This document shows, piece by piece, positions 8,378 to 15,908 of a stretch of 64,000 nucleotides of DNA; position 1 is the first letter of the stretch; the number at the start of each line of letters is the position of its first letter. The translations under genes were made by a program, and so were the position numbers. The notes under the pieces were generated by a model that was not told where the DNA came from, made no database searches, and was given only the letters and a program-made list of their open reading frames with translations. The stretch lies in the NCBI RefSeq assembly GCF_008122265.1, contig NZ_CP043042.1:1302001-1366000 (forward strand). Reading direction: 5' to 3'. This DNA is from Marinobacter fonticola (GTDB lineage: Bacteria; Pseudomonadota; Gammaproteobacteria; Pseudomonadales; Oleiphilaceae).

Positions 8378-9094
8378 ATGACGACCTCAGCGACGACCTA
8401 CCGTCTCGATCCGGCGCAGGTACGCGCCGAATTTCTCCGGCTCCTTCCCATCTCGCTTTTTGTGGTGGCGTTTGGCGCTGCCTTTGGTTTGGCTGCGGTG
8501 CAGAAGGGTATCGTTCCGCTGGAAGCCACCTTGATGAGCGTGCTGGTGTTTGCCGGTGCCTCCCAGTTTGCCGTGCTGGAACTTTGGGGCGAGCAGGTGG
8601 CACTGCTGCCGCTGATCGCGATCACTTTCGCCATTAACTCCCGTCATCTGCTGATGGGCGCTTCTCTCTATCCCATGCTGCGCCAGATGCCGATAGCTCA
8701 GCGATACGGCATTCTACTGGTGCTTACAGACGCCAATTGGGCCGTGGCTGCACAGGACTACCAGAATGGTAGACGCAACCTCGAGGTCATTCTCGGGGGC
8801 GGTTTCGTGCTTTGGGTGGCCTGGCTGATCGGAACCCTGCTGGGCGTCTATTTTGGCGGCCTATTGCAGGAGCCCAAGAGTCTGGGGCTGGATATGGTGC
8901 TGGGCTGTTTTCTTCTGGCGATGGCTCTGGGCGGGCGCAAGAATTCGCGGGTTATCGTCGCCTGGACGGTGGCTGGAGCGGCGGCGATGGCCGCTTACTG
9001 GTGGTTGCCGCCACACACCCATGTCGTGGTAGGCGCCCTGGCTGGCGGCGCGGTAGGTTTTTTCTGGTTGGAGCGTCAGTCCGATGAGCATTGA
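8378..9094 (+). CDS. azlC: Branched-chain amino-acid exporter subunit AzlC
   Basis: A 238-residue inner-membrane protein of the AzlC/YgaZ family, the large subunit of a two-component exporter of branched-chain amino acids (or other hydrophobic amino acids). The family features are visible: ISLFVVAFGAAFGLAA near residues 25-40, MSVLVFAGASQFAVLELW (about 53-70), FAINSRHLLMGASLYPML (about 87-104) and LTDANWAVA. It overlaps the next gene by 11 bases (9084-9094), the usual arrangement with azlD, so the two subunits are translated together. Confidence 0.94.
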   Translation: MTTSATTYRLDPAQVRAEFLRLLPISLFVVAFGAAFGLAAVQKGIVPLEATLMSVLVFAGASQFAVLELWGEQVALLPLIAITFAINSRHLLMGASLYPMLRQMPIAQRYGILLVLTDANWAVAAQDYQNGRRNLEVILGGGFVLWVAWLIGTLLGVYFGGLLQEPKSLGLDMVLGCFLLAMALGGRKNSRVIVAWTVAGAAAMAAYWWLPPHTHVVVGALAGGAVGFFWLERQSDEH

Positions 9095-9398
9095 AACGAC
9101 GCACCTTGGCGTTCTGCTAATTATCGTTATTATGGCGGCGGTAACCCTGGTCACCCGCTGGGGCGGGCCCTTCCTGATGTCCTACGTGACCATCAACCCA
9201 CGGGTCGAGAGCTTCATCAATACCATGGCCAGCTCGGTACTGATCGCCATCCTCACGCCGATGGCCTTCACCGGCGATCTGGGCGCCAGACTGGCGTTGG
9301 CTACCACCGCTATCCTGATGCTGGCGCTCCGTAAACCCCTTCCCGCTATCGCCGGCGGAATCCTCGCCGCGGCTGGCGCGCGCTACGTCTTCCAATAA
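9084..9398 (+). CDS. azlD: Branched-chain amino-acid exporter subunit AzlD
   Basis: A 104-residue protein with four membrane segments, the small subunit (AzlD/YgaH) that pairs with AzlC. It begins MSIETTHLGVLLIIVIMAAVTL and contains TRWGGPFLM (about residues 26-34) and the SSVLIAILTPMAF segment typical of the family. The start overlaps the end of azlC. No promoter is seen between them. Confidence 0.92.
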   Translation: MSIETTHLGVLLIIVIMAAVTLVTRWGGPFLMSYVTINPRVESFINTMASSVLIAILTPMAFTGDLGARLALATTAILMLALRKPLPAIAGGILAAAGARYVFQ

Positions 9399-9503
9399 CA
9401 CCACTTGCCGTTTGAGGTTTGCCGATGTATCTCGGGTCACCGCCGGGCCGGTCGACCGGTGGTAGCATGAGTCTTCATCGTGTGTCGGCAGAGACAAGGC
9501 TCC

Positions 9504-10058
9504 ATGGCGGTAATCTCCGCGATAAGCAGACTGATTCCTTCGCTGGTGCTGGTGGCCTTCATCGGCCTGGTGGCGATGTTGTCCAGCGAACGGGCACCCG
9601 GTGACGCCGCGCGCATTGTGCTGCCGCAATGGCCGGACCAGAACCCGCTGGATTGGCAGGCTGTCGATCGGCTTGTCGCCCGGGTGCCGCTGACGGAGAG
9701 AGGGGCTTTGGTGGTCGATGGGCGGACAATCGCCGCACTGGAAGAGGGCAGCCGGGGAGTAGCGCTGCCCTTGACGCCCGAGCAACGTATGCGCATTGAA
9801 TTCTTGCTAAACAAAGGCCTGCCCGACGCGGGCAACGGGGTTGCGGACCTGTTTTTTCGCTTCCTTCAGTATCGAGCGGCCGAACAGGCCCTAGGGACAT
9901 CTGCGAGTCCGGCCGAGCACGAGCGTCTGCAGGCGCGCTTCTTCGGCCACCAGACCGCTCACTCGCTGTTTCAGCAACAGAACGCGATGCGCAAGGGCCT
10001 GGCTGAGCAGGAGGCTCAACGGCAAGGCGAACCGCCGGCAAGCGGAGGTGTGCGCTAA
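9504..10058 (+). CDS. Membrane-anchored half-length lipase-foldase-like protein
   Basis: A 184-residue protein of no firmly known family. The N-terminus is one hydrophobic anchor (about residues 5-26), followed by a Pro/Asp-rich linker and a helical periplasmic part. The order of segments (GALVVDGRTIAALEEG, then RIEFLLNKGLPDAGNGVADLF, FLQYRAAEQALG, and finally RLQARFFGHQTAHSLFQQQ) follows the first half of lipase-specific foldases (LifO/LimA), where a Y-R-A-A helix and an R-x-FFG..-LF motif recur. At 184 residues it is about half the usual foldase length, and the signature R-x-x-F-D-Y motif is not recognisable. AAGG lies before the ATG. Its stop overlaps the next ATG by one base, so it is coupled to the Lnt-like gene. 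The relation is my reading of motifs, not a search result. Confidence 0.6.
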   Translation: MAVISAISRLIPSLVLVAFIGLVAMLSSERAPGDAARIVLPQWPDQNPLDWQAVDRLVARVPLTERGALVVDGRTIAALEEGSRGVALPLTPEQRMRIEFLLNKGLPDAGNGVADLFFRFLQYRAAEQALGTSASPAEHERLQARFFGHQTAHSLFQQQNAMRKGLAEQEAQRQGEPPASGGVR

Positions 10059-11638
10059 TGTCTCGAAGCCCGTTGGACTGGAAAGCGCATCTGCTGGCGG
10101 TCAGCGCCGGGGTCCTGCTGGCGTTGCCGTACAATAACCGTGAATTATTCCTGCTGACGTGGTTGGGTTTCGTTCCCCTGCTGTTTGCCCTTCAGGGCAA
10201 GACACCCGGCCAGTCTTATCGCCTGGGTCTATCCTGTGGGCTGGGTCTTTACGGGGTCGGGGCCTGGTGGGTTGTCGGCTTTATCGAGCGGCTGTGGTCG
10301 CCGGGCCTGGCGGTCACAGCATCGCTCTCACTGCTGTTTTGGTTCTACAGTGCGCAATTGCCGGCGTTGCTGGCGTCATCCTTGCAATGGCTCCGGCGGC
10401 GGACCGGCTGGTCGGATGTGCTTCTCTTCCCGCTTTTGGTTGCGCTTTTCTTCGGTCACTTTCCGATGCTCTTCCATGCTCAGCTTGGCGAAAGCCAAAG
10501 CGCCTTCCTGGCCGCCTTGCAGCCGGTGTCTCTGACCGGCGTGCTGGGGTTGGATACGGTCATCGCTGTGGTGAATCTACTGCTGTTCCGGTGGCTGTCG
10601 GGCGCTGTGGAAGGCCGGCGCGATCCAATAGGTTGGGGTGCGGCCCTGGTACCGGTAGCCTGGCTGGTCTTCGGTGGTTTCAGCCTAGGCGCCTGGGATA
10701 TGCGAATGACCGATTGGTCGTCGCGGCGAATAGGGTTTGTGCAGGAGAACGCACCGGCCGGTGTCGGCAACAAGCCGCCCGTAGCCGGTTATAGTGAAAC
10801 CTATCCGCGTGCGCTGGCACTCTCCGAGCAGTTGACCGCACAAGGGGCTGAGCTGGTGGTCTGGCCTGAAGCGCGATTCAACCCCTACTTTCTCGAGCCC
10901 CGTGTCGCTGAAGCCTTTCGCCAGGCCGCTCAGACCATGGGCGCAGCGCTGCTGTTCCAGGCGATGGAGCGGGAGAACCGGGTGCGGAGTCGATTGGAAT
11001 TCAATAGCGCGGTACTGATCGATGCCCAAGGGCGAGACCAAGGCCACTACCGCAAGATCAAGCGCGTGGCATTCGGCGAGTATCTGCCGGTCCTGGGGCT
11101 GTTCCCGGAGGCGCGGCGCTGGGTTCGGGGAACGTTTGGCGCGTTCTTCAGTCATGTTTCGGCGGGGCAGGGGCCGGCGCGTTTCTCGCTAGATGGCCTG
11201 CAGGTGGTGCCGTTGATCTGCTACGAAGCGATGTTTCCCTATTTCGTTGCCGACGCGGTGCGTGGCGGCGGTGCCGGCGAACTTGTGGTGACGATGTCCA
11301 ACAACGCCTGGTTTGGCGCCACACGCCAGCCGTACCAGCATCTGAATGCATCGGTATTGCGAGCGGTGGAAAGCCGGGCGCCATTGCTTCACGTGATGAA
11401 CAACGGCCCGTCAGCGGTCATTCTGCCCAACGGCCGGCGGCTGTTTGAATCGGCTTACGGTGAGGAAGCGGGTTATTGGGTCGACGTTCCCATACCGGCT
11501 TCAGGCGCCGACAGCTTCTTTACCAGGCAGCCCTGGCTGTTTCGCGGTGCGCTCTATGGCTTGCTGTTGGTCGTGCTGGTCAAGGCGTTCTGGCCTGTTC
11601 GGGCGCGCCGATCAGCGACGTCGGCACCCGCTTCCTGA
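10058..11638 (+). CDS. Apolipoprotein N-acyltransferase (Lnt)-like protein
   Basis: A 526-residue inner-membrane protein: seven or so membrane segments in residues 8-210, a nitrilase-fold periplasmic domain (about 222-480) and a final membrane segment (about 492-515). The Lnt catalytic residues are readable: Glu271 in VVWPEARF, Lys333 in HYRKIKRVAFGEYLP and Cys388 in PLICYEAMFP, matching E267-K335-C387 of the E. coli enzyme. Lnt adds the third acyl chain to lipoproteins. The genomic setting is unusual: canonical lnt normally sits with corC/ybeX and ybeY, but here the gene lies between two foldase-like genes. It may therefore be a paralogue with a special substrate. The usual VPFGEY reads VAFGEY. 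Its 3' end overlaps the convergent gene by 59 bases. Confidence 0.88.
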   Translation: MSRSPLDWKAHLLAVSAGVLLALPYNNRELFLLTWLGFVPLLFALQGKTPGQSYRLGLSCGLGLYGVGAWWVVGFIERLWSPGLAVTASLSLLFWFYSAQLPALLASSLQWLRRRTGWSDVLLFPLLVALFFGHFPMLFHAQLGESQSAFLAALQPVSLTGVLGLDTVIAVVNLLLFRWLSGAVEGRRDPIGWGAALVPVAWLVFGGFSLGAWDMRMTDWSSRRIGFVQENAPAGVGNKPPVAGYSETYPRALALSEQLTAQGAELVVWPEARFNPYFLEPRVAEAFRQAAQTMGAALLFQAMERENRVRSRLEFNSAVLIDAQGRDQGHYRKIKRVAFGEYLPVLGLFPEARRWVRGTFGAFFSHVSAGQGPARFSLDGLQVVPLICYEAMFPYFVADAVRGGGAGELVVTMSNNAWFGATRQPYQHLNASVLRAVESRAPLLHVMNNGPSAVILPNGRRLFESAYGEEAGYWVDVPIPASGADSFFTRQPWLFRGALYGLLLVVLVKAFWPVRARRSATSAPAS

Positions 11639-12437
11639 GCTGTTCCTGCTGCGCCTTCTTTTCCGCCGGGGATAGGGTCGGGTCCGACTGGATACGCATG
11701 CTCTGCAGAGTGTAACGCGTCAGCGTTTCCTCCTTACCGTAAAGCGCTTCGGTGAGTTCGTCTCCCAAGTGGGTCCGGCGCAGGCGACTGAGTTGTTCGA
11801 AGTTCGCCTCCAGATTCGTCAGCTCGCCGTGGTAGCCAAAGGTGTCTTGGATGTCCCGGTAGGCGTTGCTATAGCGGTAGTAGCGCTCCGCAACGTCCGC
11901 CGCCTGTCGGCCTGCTTCGCCCTGAAGACCGCCTTCGATCAGCGTTTTCAACTCGGCGAGCCGGGCCTCGGTCATGGCGTCGTCCGGTTGTAGGAAGGCC
12001 GCTTCCAAAACGGCCTTGGCCTGTTGGTCAAGTTTGACCTCGCCGGATGCATCCAGATTCAGACGGCTCAGCGCGGTGGCGATGGCATCCAACTCGAACT
12101 GGGCTTGGCCCGGGGGTTCGGGCGAGGGTGGTTGCTCTCCCGCTTGAACCGGCGGCTGGCGGAGCGAGGGCCCCGGTTCGGTCGCCGCCGGGGAGCGCGC
12201 CAGCGCGTCCGGTGCGGGCGCTGGGTTTTCCGGCATGTAAACATCCGGTTGCGGCGATGTGGCCGGTTTGGCGACCGGCTTTTCCGGCGTCGTTGCCTTG
12301 AGCCAGCCCAGCATGCCGGCCATCACGAGCGCGAGCGGTCCGGCTACGGCCAGCGAGAGCTTCAGCGCCCGCAGGCGTTGCTGTTGCTTGTGGCGCTTCA
12401 ACTTTGCTTCGGTTCGGTGGGTATCGGATTGGACCAT
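11580..12437 (-). CDS. Lipase chaperone (LifO)-like protein
   Basis: A 285-residue inner-membrane-anchored periplasmic protein. A basic N-terminus (LKRHKQQQRLRALK) precedes one membrane helix at about residues 31-48. A Pro/Ala-rich linker (about 50-110) follows, then a helical body. Foldase landmarks are the segment LDASGEVKLDQQAKAVL, the AERYYRYSNAYRD helix, and RRTHLGDELTEALYGKEETLTRYTLQ near 232-257; in LifO/LimA these helices wrap a secreted lipase and help it fold. The canonical R-x-x-F-D-Y-F-L-S-A is replaced by KAVLEAAFLQ, so the chaperone is divergent, and it is about 50 residues shorter than usual. It follows the AraC gene by 9 bases and lies downstream of a secreted hydrolase, its possible client. 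It converges on and overlaps the Lnt-like gene. Confidence 0.75.
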   Translation of the reverse strand: MVQSDTHRTEAKLKRHKQQQRLRALKLSLAVAGPLALVMAGMLGWLKATTPEKPVAKPATSPQPDVYMPENPAPAPDALARSPAATEPGPSLRQPPVQAGEQPPSPEPPGQAQFELDAIATALSRLNLDASGEVKLDQQAKAVLEAAFLQPDDAMTEARLAELKTLIEGGLQGEAGRQAADVAERYYRYSNAYRDIQDTFGYHGELTNLEANFEQLSRLRRTHLGDELTEALYGKEETLTRYTLQSMRIQSDPTLSPAEKKAQQEQLRKRVPTSLIGAPEQARTP

Positions 12438-12446
12438 GACGATTCC

Positions 12447-13493
12447 TTAGTCGGCCACTTCACGGATTTGGCTGATGGTGGCTCCCGTCCAGTTCTTCAC
12501 CGCACGGCGCAGGCTGGAGGCGCAGGAGAAGCCGGTCAGTTCGGACACGTCCTCGACGCTCAGGCGGGAAAAACGCAACTGGTGCGAGGCGAGTTCCATT
12601 CTTACTTCGTGCAGGATCTTGCGGAACGATGCATTTTCGTTGGCTAAGCGTCGCGTCATGCTGCGCGGCGTCATGCTCATCTGCATGGCGACTTGGTCGA
12701 GAGTGATTTCAGGCTTGAAGTGTGCCCGAATGTGCCAGCGCACCCGGTCGGCAAAAGTGACGTGGGATGGCATCCGGCTAAGCTCCCGCTCGCACTGCTT
12801 TACAATTCTCTCGAAGGTGCGTTGACGCAATCGGCGGAAGCGTTTGAAGACGAACTCAAGCTGACCCGATATCGTCGATTCCTCGCAGCCGAACGTGATG
12901 GAGCTGCAAGGTAGGGCGCTGTATGGCTCGGCATCTTCCGGTTCCGGGATGGATAGGCGCACATGAACGGAGGGGTCCTCCACCGTCTTGTTCCCGCACA
13001 AATCCCATATACGCAGGCTAATAGCCAGCCGGAATTCGCGGATGAACGCCCGCATGACCGGGTTGCCGTCCTCGGCCGTGGGGTAGTCTAGTGGCTCGAC
13101 AATGCGATTGTCGGCGTCAAGATAGGAGTTGGGGTGGGATGCGGCCATGGTGTAGTAAGGCTGCGCGGTGACCATGTAGCGGCGGAAAGCTTCGGCGGCG
13201 TCCTTAAGGTTGGTGCTGCAATGCACCACGAAACCGACCGGCCCCCAAAAACTCCAGTCGAAGTTCATGCCGACCTGCAAACCCAGGCCCGGCCGGGGTA
13301 AGAGTCTGATGCCATTACCGATGAGTGCATGAAGCTGGTTGTAGCTGACACAGACATCCTGCATATCGAACAGAGCGGGTGAGATGCCGGTGCCTCTCAA
13401 CAGGTCGTTCTGGTTGGCGCCCAGTGTACAAAATGCTTCGATAAAACCCAGTGGGTGGCGGTGGAGGGGAATGAGTTTGCTATCAAAATTCAT
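12447..13493 (-). CDS. AraC-family regulator with arabinose-binding-like N-domain
   Basis: A 348-residue cytoplasmic transcription regulator. Residues about 20-205 look like the Arabinose_bd domain of the OruR/ArgR-like AraC subgroup (LGANQNDLLRGTGISPALFD at the start, GPVGFVVHCSTNLKDAAEAF in the middle). The C-terminal 100 residues hold two helix-turn-helix motifs (ITLDQVAMQMSMTPRSMTRRL and VEDVSELTGFSCASSLRRA). It lies between the hydrolase and the foldase-like gene on the same strand, so it probably controls hydrolase production in response to a lipid or ester breakdown product; that role is inferred from position. Confidence 0.92.
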   Translation of the reverse strand: MNFDSKLIPLHRHPLGFIEAFCTLGANQNDLLRGTGISPALFDMQDVCVSYNQLHALIGNGIRLLPRPGLGLQVGMNFDWSFWGPVGFVVHCSTNLKDAAEAFRRYMVTAQPYYTMAASHPNSYLDADNRIVEPLDYPTAEDGNPVMRAFIREFRLAISLRIWDLCGNKTVEDPSVHVRLSIPEPEDAEPYSALPCSSITFGCEESTISGQLEFVFKRFRRLRQRTFERIVKQCERELSRMPSHVTFADRVRWHIRAHFKPEITLDQVAMQMSMTPRSMTRRLANENASFRKILHEVRMELASHQLRFSRLSVEDVSELTGFSCASSLRRAVKNWTGATISQIREVAD

Positions 13494-13546
13494 GGAGAGC
13501 CTCCCTGGCTGTTAAAGCCTGTTTTGTTGTTTTGGGAGCGCACAAT

Positions 13547-13571
13547 AACCGTGCCCGAAAAGGGCACGGTT
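13547..13571 (-). terminator. Hairpin between hydrolase and AraC gene
   Basis: A perfect 10-base-pair stem, aaccgtgccc / gggcacggtt, closes a 5-base loop (13557-13561). On the minus strand it follows the hydrolase stop by about 64 bases and is followed by TTATTGTG, a weak U-tract. It probably ends or attenuates hydrolase transcription before the regulator gene. Confidence 0.55.
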
Positions 13572-13634
13572 ACGTTGTGTCTGTGCTTGCTGACTCTTTA
13601 GCCGCTAAATCCGGCCATGAAAACGATCTAGCCG

Positions 13635-14450
13635 TTACAGTCCTTTGCGCTCGACGTCCCAGTCGCTTAGGTCACAGACTTCGCACGGTCCGGTGAATAG
13701 GTCGGCGGCGTCGGCGTCATCCGACAGCTGATACAACCACCAGGCTGTGGTGATACCGCGGTAATCGCCCATGCTGCCAACCGGCTCGAAGTGACTGGCT
13801 CCATCCAGAGTAGCCCAGAATACCGGAACATCAACACGGCGATAGACCGGCGCCTGGTTCAGCGTGGGACCGGCCAGGGTGTCTGACGAGCCGGAAAGCA
13901 GCAGCATCGGGGCGGTTTGCTGGTATTGCGATGAGGTTTCGTGCCCCAGGCCTAGAATGTAGGGCTGCACCGGAGCGGTCGCGGTGATGCGATCGTCACG
14001 GGCGGCCATGATGGTGCCGCCACCACCTTGTGAGTGGCCGGAGGCGCCGACGTTGGAGAAGTCCAACTGGTCGGCGTAGCTGGTGCGCTGAAGATACTCC
14101 AGGCAGTCCAGCATTTCCTCACCGGAACCGGCATTGGAGGTATTCGCCGCCGCAACGACAAAGCCCCACGAGGCCCAGTGTTCGAGACCGCCGCCATAGG
14201 TGGACGGCGAACCACCGGTGCCGTTACCCCACAAGATCACCGGGTGGTCGTCCTGCAGGTTGACGGGACGATAGATGGTGCATGAGAAACCACCACGCTG
14301 GCTTGTGGTGGCGAACGGGCCATCTTCGGCATAGGCGGCGAGAGAGTCACCGCCCGGCGTCATTGCCACTGCACTGGTGGACAGAATAATACCGCTTACA
14401 GCGGCTGCAGTTTTTGCAGCCCACGTCGATTTTAGGACTTGCAGTTTCAT
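13635..14450 (-). CDS. Secreted alpha/beta-hydrolase (lipase/cutinase-like)
   Basis: A 271-residue exported esterase. The ATG at 14450 follows a GGAA ribosome site; an upstream in-frame start would only add residues before the signal peptide. Residues 1-29 form a Sec signal peptide ending SAVA. The catalytic triad reads Ser140 (GASGHSQGGGG), Asp190 (LLSGSSDTLAG) and His220 (TLDGASHFEP). GNGTGGSPSTYGGG (about 75-88) supplies the oxyanion-hole region. The layout is that of dienelactone-hydrolase-like secreted cutinases, polyester hydrolases and related lipases; the substrate cannot be chosen among them. Cys256 and Cys259 near the C-terminus (CEVC) and Cys57/Cys116 could form disulfides in the periplasm or medium. 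Downstream lie an AraC regulator and a foldase-like gene. Confidence 0.87.
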   Translation of the reverse strand: MKLQVLKSTWAAKTAAAVSGIILSTSAVAMTPGGDSLAAYAEDGPFATTSQRGGFSCTIYRPVNLQDDHPVILWGNGTGGSPSTYGGGLEHWASWGFVVAAANTSNAGSGEEMLDCLEYLQRTSYADQLDFSNVGASGHSQGGGGTIMAARDDRITATAPVQPYILGLGHETSSQYQQTAPMLLLSGSSDTLAGPTLNQAPVYRRVDVPVFWATLDGASHFEPVGSMGDYRGITTAWWLYQLSDDADAADLFTGPCEVCDLSDWDVERKGL

Positions 14451-14771
14451 TGTTGTTTCCTTCCCTGCTGTCATTTGAGAGTTTTTGGCGTTGTTTTGTC
14501 TCGCAGTTCATACACCGAACGAAACACTTGCGATTCTAGGGAGGTGGTTCGCAGGTCGGCTATGACGGGAAAGGCGGGATTGCGGCAGTGTTGGAAGGTC
14601 AGGTTGCGTATAAAAAGTGTACAGCGACGATCGCCGGCGCTACCGCGGTCGTTAAAGCCGTCCTTGGCTCATTCGGGAGAACCGAATAACTCCTGTTTTA
14701 TACGATTTTCCTTCCTGCTAATCGCGCAGAATGCGGTCTGAGGAAAACGTCGAGTACGTGGGTTGGCGCAA

Positions 14772-15545
14772 TCAATTCGAACTGCGCGCGTCCTTGATGA
14801 CATCGTAGGCATGGCTGATTTCGCGGGTTTTTTCCTCGGCCATTTCCCGCATGCTTTCCGGTAGGCCGCGTCCCGCCAATTTGTCGGGGTGATTTTGACT
14901 CATCAGCTTGCGGTAGGCTTTTTTCAGTTCGGCATCGCTGGCGGATTCGGAAACCCCCAGTACTTTGTAAGCATCGGCGAGTTGCTGGCCGCGAGCGGGA
15001 CCGCCACCGGCCGTGCCGCTACGGGCTCCCCGTAGCATGGCTTCAAGCTGGTCAACCTGGGCCTCGGGGATGCCCAGCTTGCGGGCGATGTGAACCAGCA
15101 TTTCATGTTCGGCCGGATGCACCTCGCCATCGGCGCCCACGGCGGAGACCTGGACCTGCAGGAACATCTGTAGCAGCGCGCTTTGGCCACGGGTCACACG
15201 CAGCAACAGGTTCAGTTCGTTGTCCAGATCGAAGTCGTCCTCTTTGCCGCGGCGGAAAGCGGCCTTTGCCGTTTCACGCTGCTCGCCGGACAAACGAAGT
15301 CGATTGAACAGGGTTTCAGCCACCTGGATCTCATCCTGAGTGACCACACCGTCGGCCTTACACACCGCGCCCATGACGGAGAACGTGCTTTCAAGGAACT
15401 GGGACTGAACCCGGAAAATACCCTGGCGTAGCTTGTGGGCTAGGGCCTTGGCGAGGATGTAGCCTACGATCGCGCCAATGAGCAGGCCGGGAAATCGTCC
15501 GAAGCTGTAGCCGATGAGGCCACCGATAAAAAGTGCGAGGAACAT
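14772..15545 (-). CDS. djlA: Co-chaperone DjlA
   Basis: A 257-residue type III J-domain protein anchored in the inner membrane. Residues 1-35 form a glycine-containing membrane segment ([31 protein letters not shown]), as in E. coli DjlA. A TerB-like helical domain follows (about 50-165, with DGVVTQDEI and [12 protein letters not shown]). The J domain occupies about 190-257 with the HPD tripeptide in [12 protein letters not shown] and an [21 protein letters not shown] helix. It stimulates DnaK ATPase and is linked to envelope stress signalling. The gene is monocistronic. Confidence 0.95.
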   Translation of the reverse strand: MFLALFIGGLIGYSFGRFPGLLIGAIVGYILAKALAHKLRQGIFRVQSQFLESTFSVMGAVCKADGVVTQDEIQVAETLFNRLRLSGEQRETAKAAFRRGKEDDFDLDNELNLLLRVTRGQSALLQMFLQVQVSAVGADGEVHPAEHEMLVHIARKLGIPEAQVDQLEAMLRGARSGTAGGGPARGQQLADAYKVLGVSESASDAELKKAYRKLMSQNHPDKLAGRGLPESMREMAEEKTREISHAYDVIKDARSSN

Positions 15546-15908
15546 GCGGGGAATCCTATCGTGTTTTTTGCTATGACAGTCATGACGATACTTGTATAAG
15601 CCGTGGGTATCTTAGCAACGTTTGCCGGTCGATAGCGTATGGAAATGCATTGCGGCGTTCCGCGCCTGTATTGATAGGCGACAGCAGAACGGCCCTCAAG
15701 GCGTGCAGAATCGCCAACAGACTTAACTAGAGGTTTCTTGGCAGCAGTGTACTAATGACTCGGGTACTGATAACCAGTGTACCAGTGGACGGAGGCTCAG
15801 GGGTGGGGCATTTCGGCGACCGTCCGCCCTAACCGGCAAAGGCTTGGGAATTGCGCCCACAGAAATCTACACCGCCGTCAAGGACAGCGGTGCCTGCTAA
15901 CAGGATAA
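15546..15908. other. 363-base intergenic region, no convincing gene
   Basis: I see no start-plus-ribosome-site ORF here. The stretch 15845-15900 on the plus strand has a short open frame ending in TAA just before 15900, but without a start codon or context. Imperfect repeats of gtac appear around 15740-15790. The promoter of djlA should lie at the left end on the minus strand. Confidence 0.4.

Noticed and set aside
12024..12647. A 207-codon plus-strand frame opposite the foldase-like and AraC genes
   Set aside because: Arg/Gly-rich translation typical of the complement of a GC-rich gene; both minus-strand genes are recognisable.
15845..15900. Short frame ending LTGKGLGIAPTEIYTAVK-like residues in an intergenic gap
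   Set aside because: No start codon, no ribosome site and too short to assign; could be a chance frame or decayed gene.
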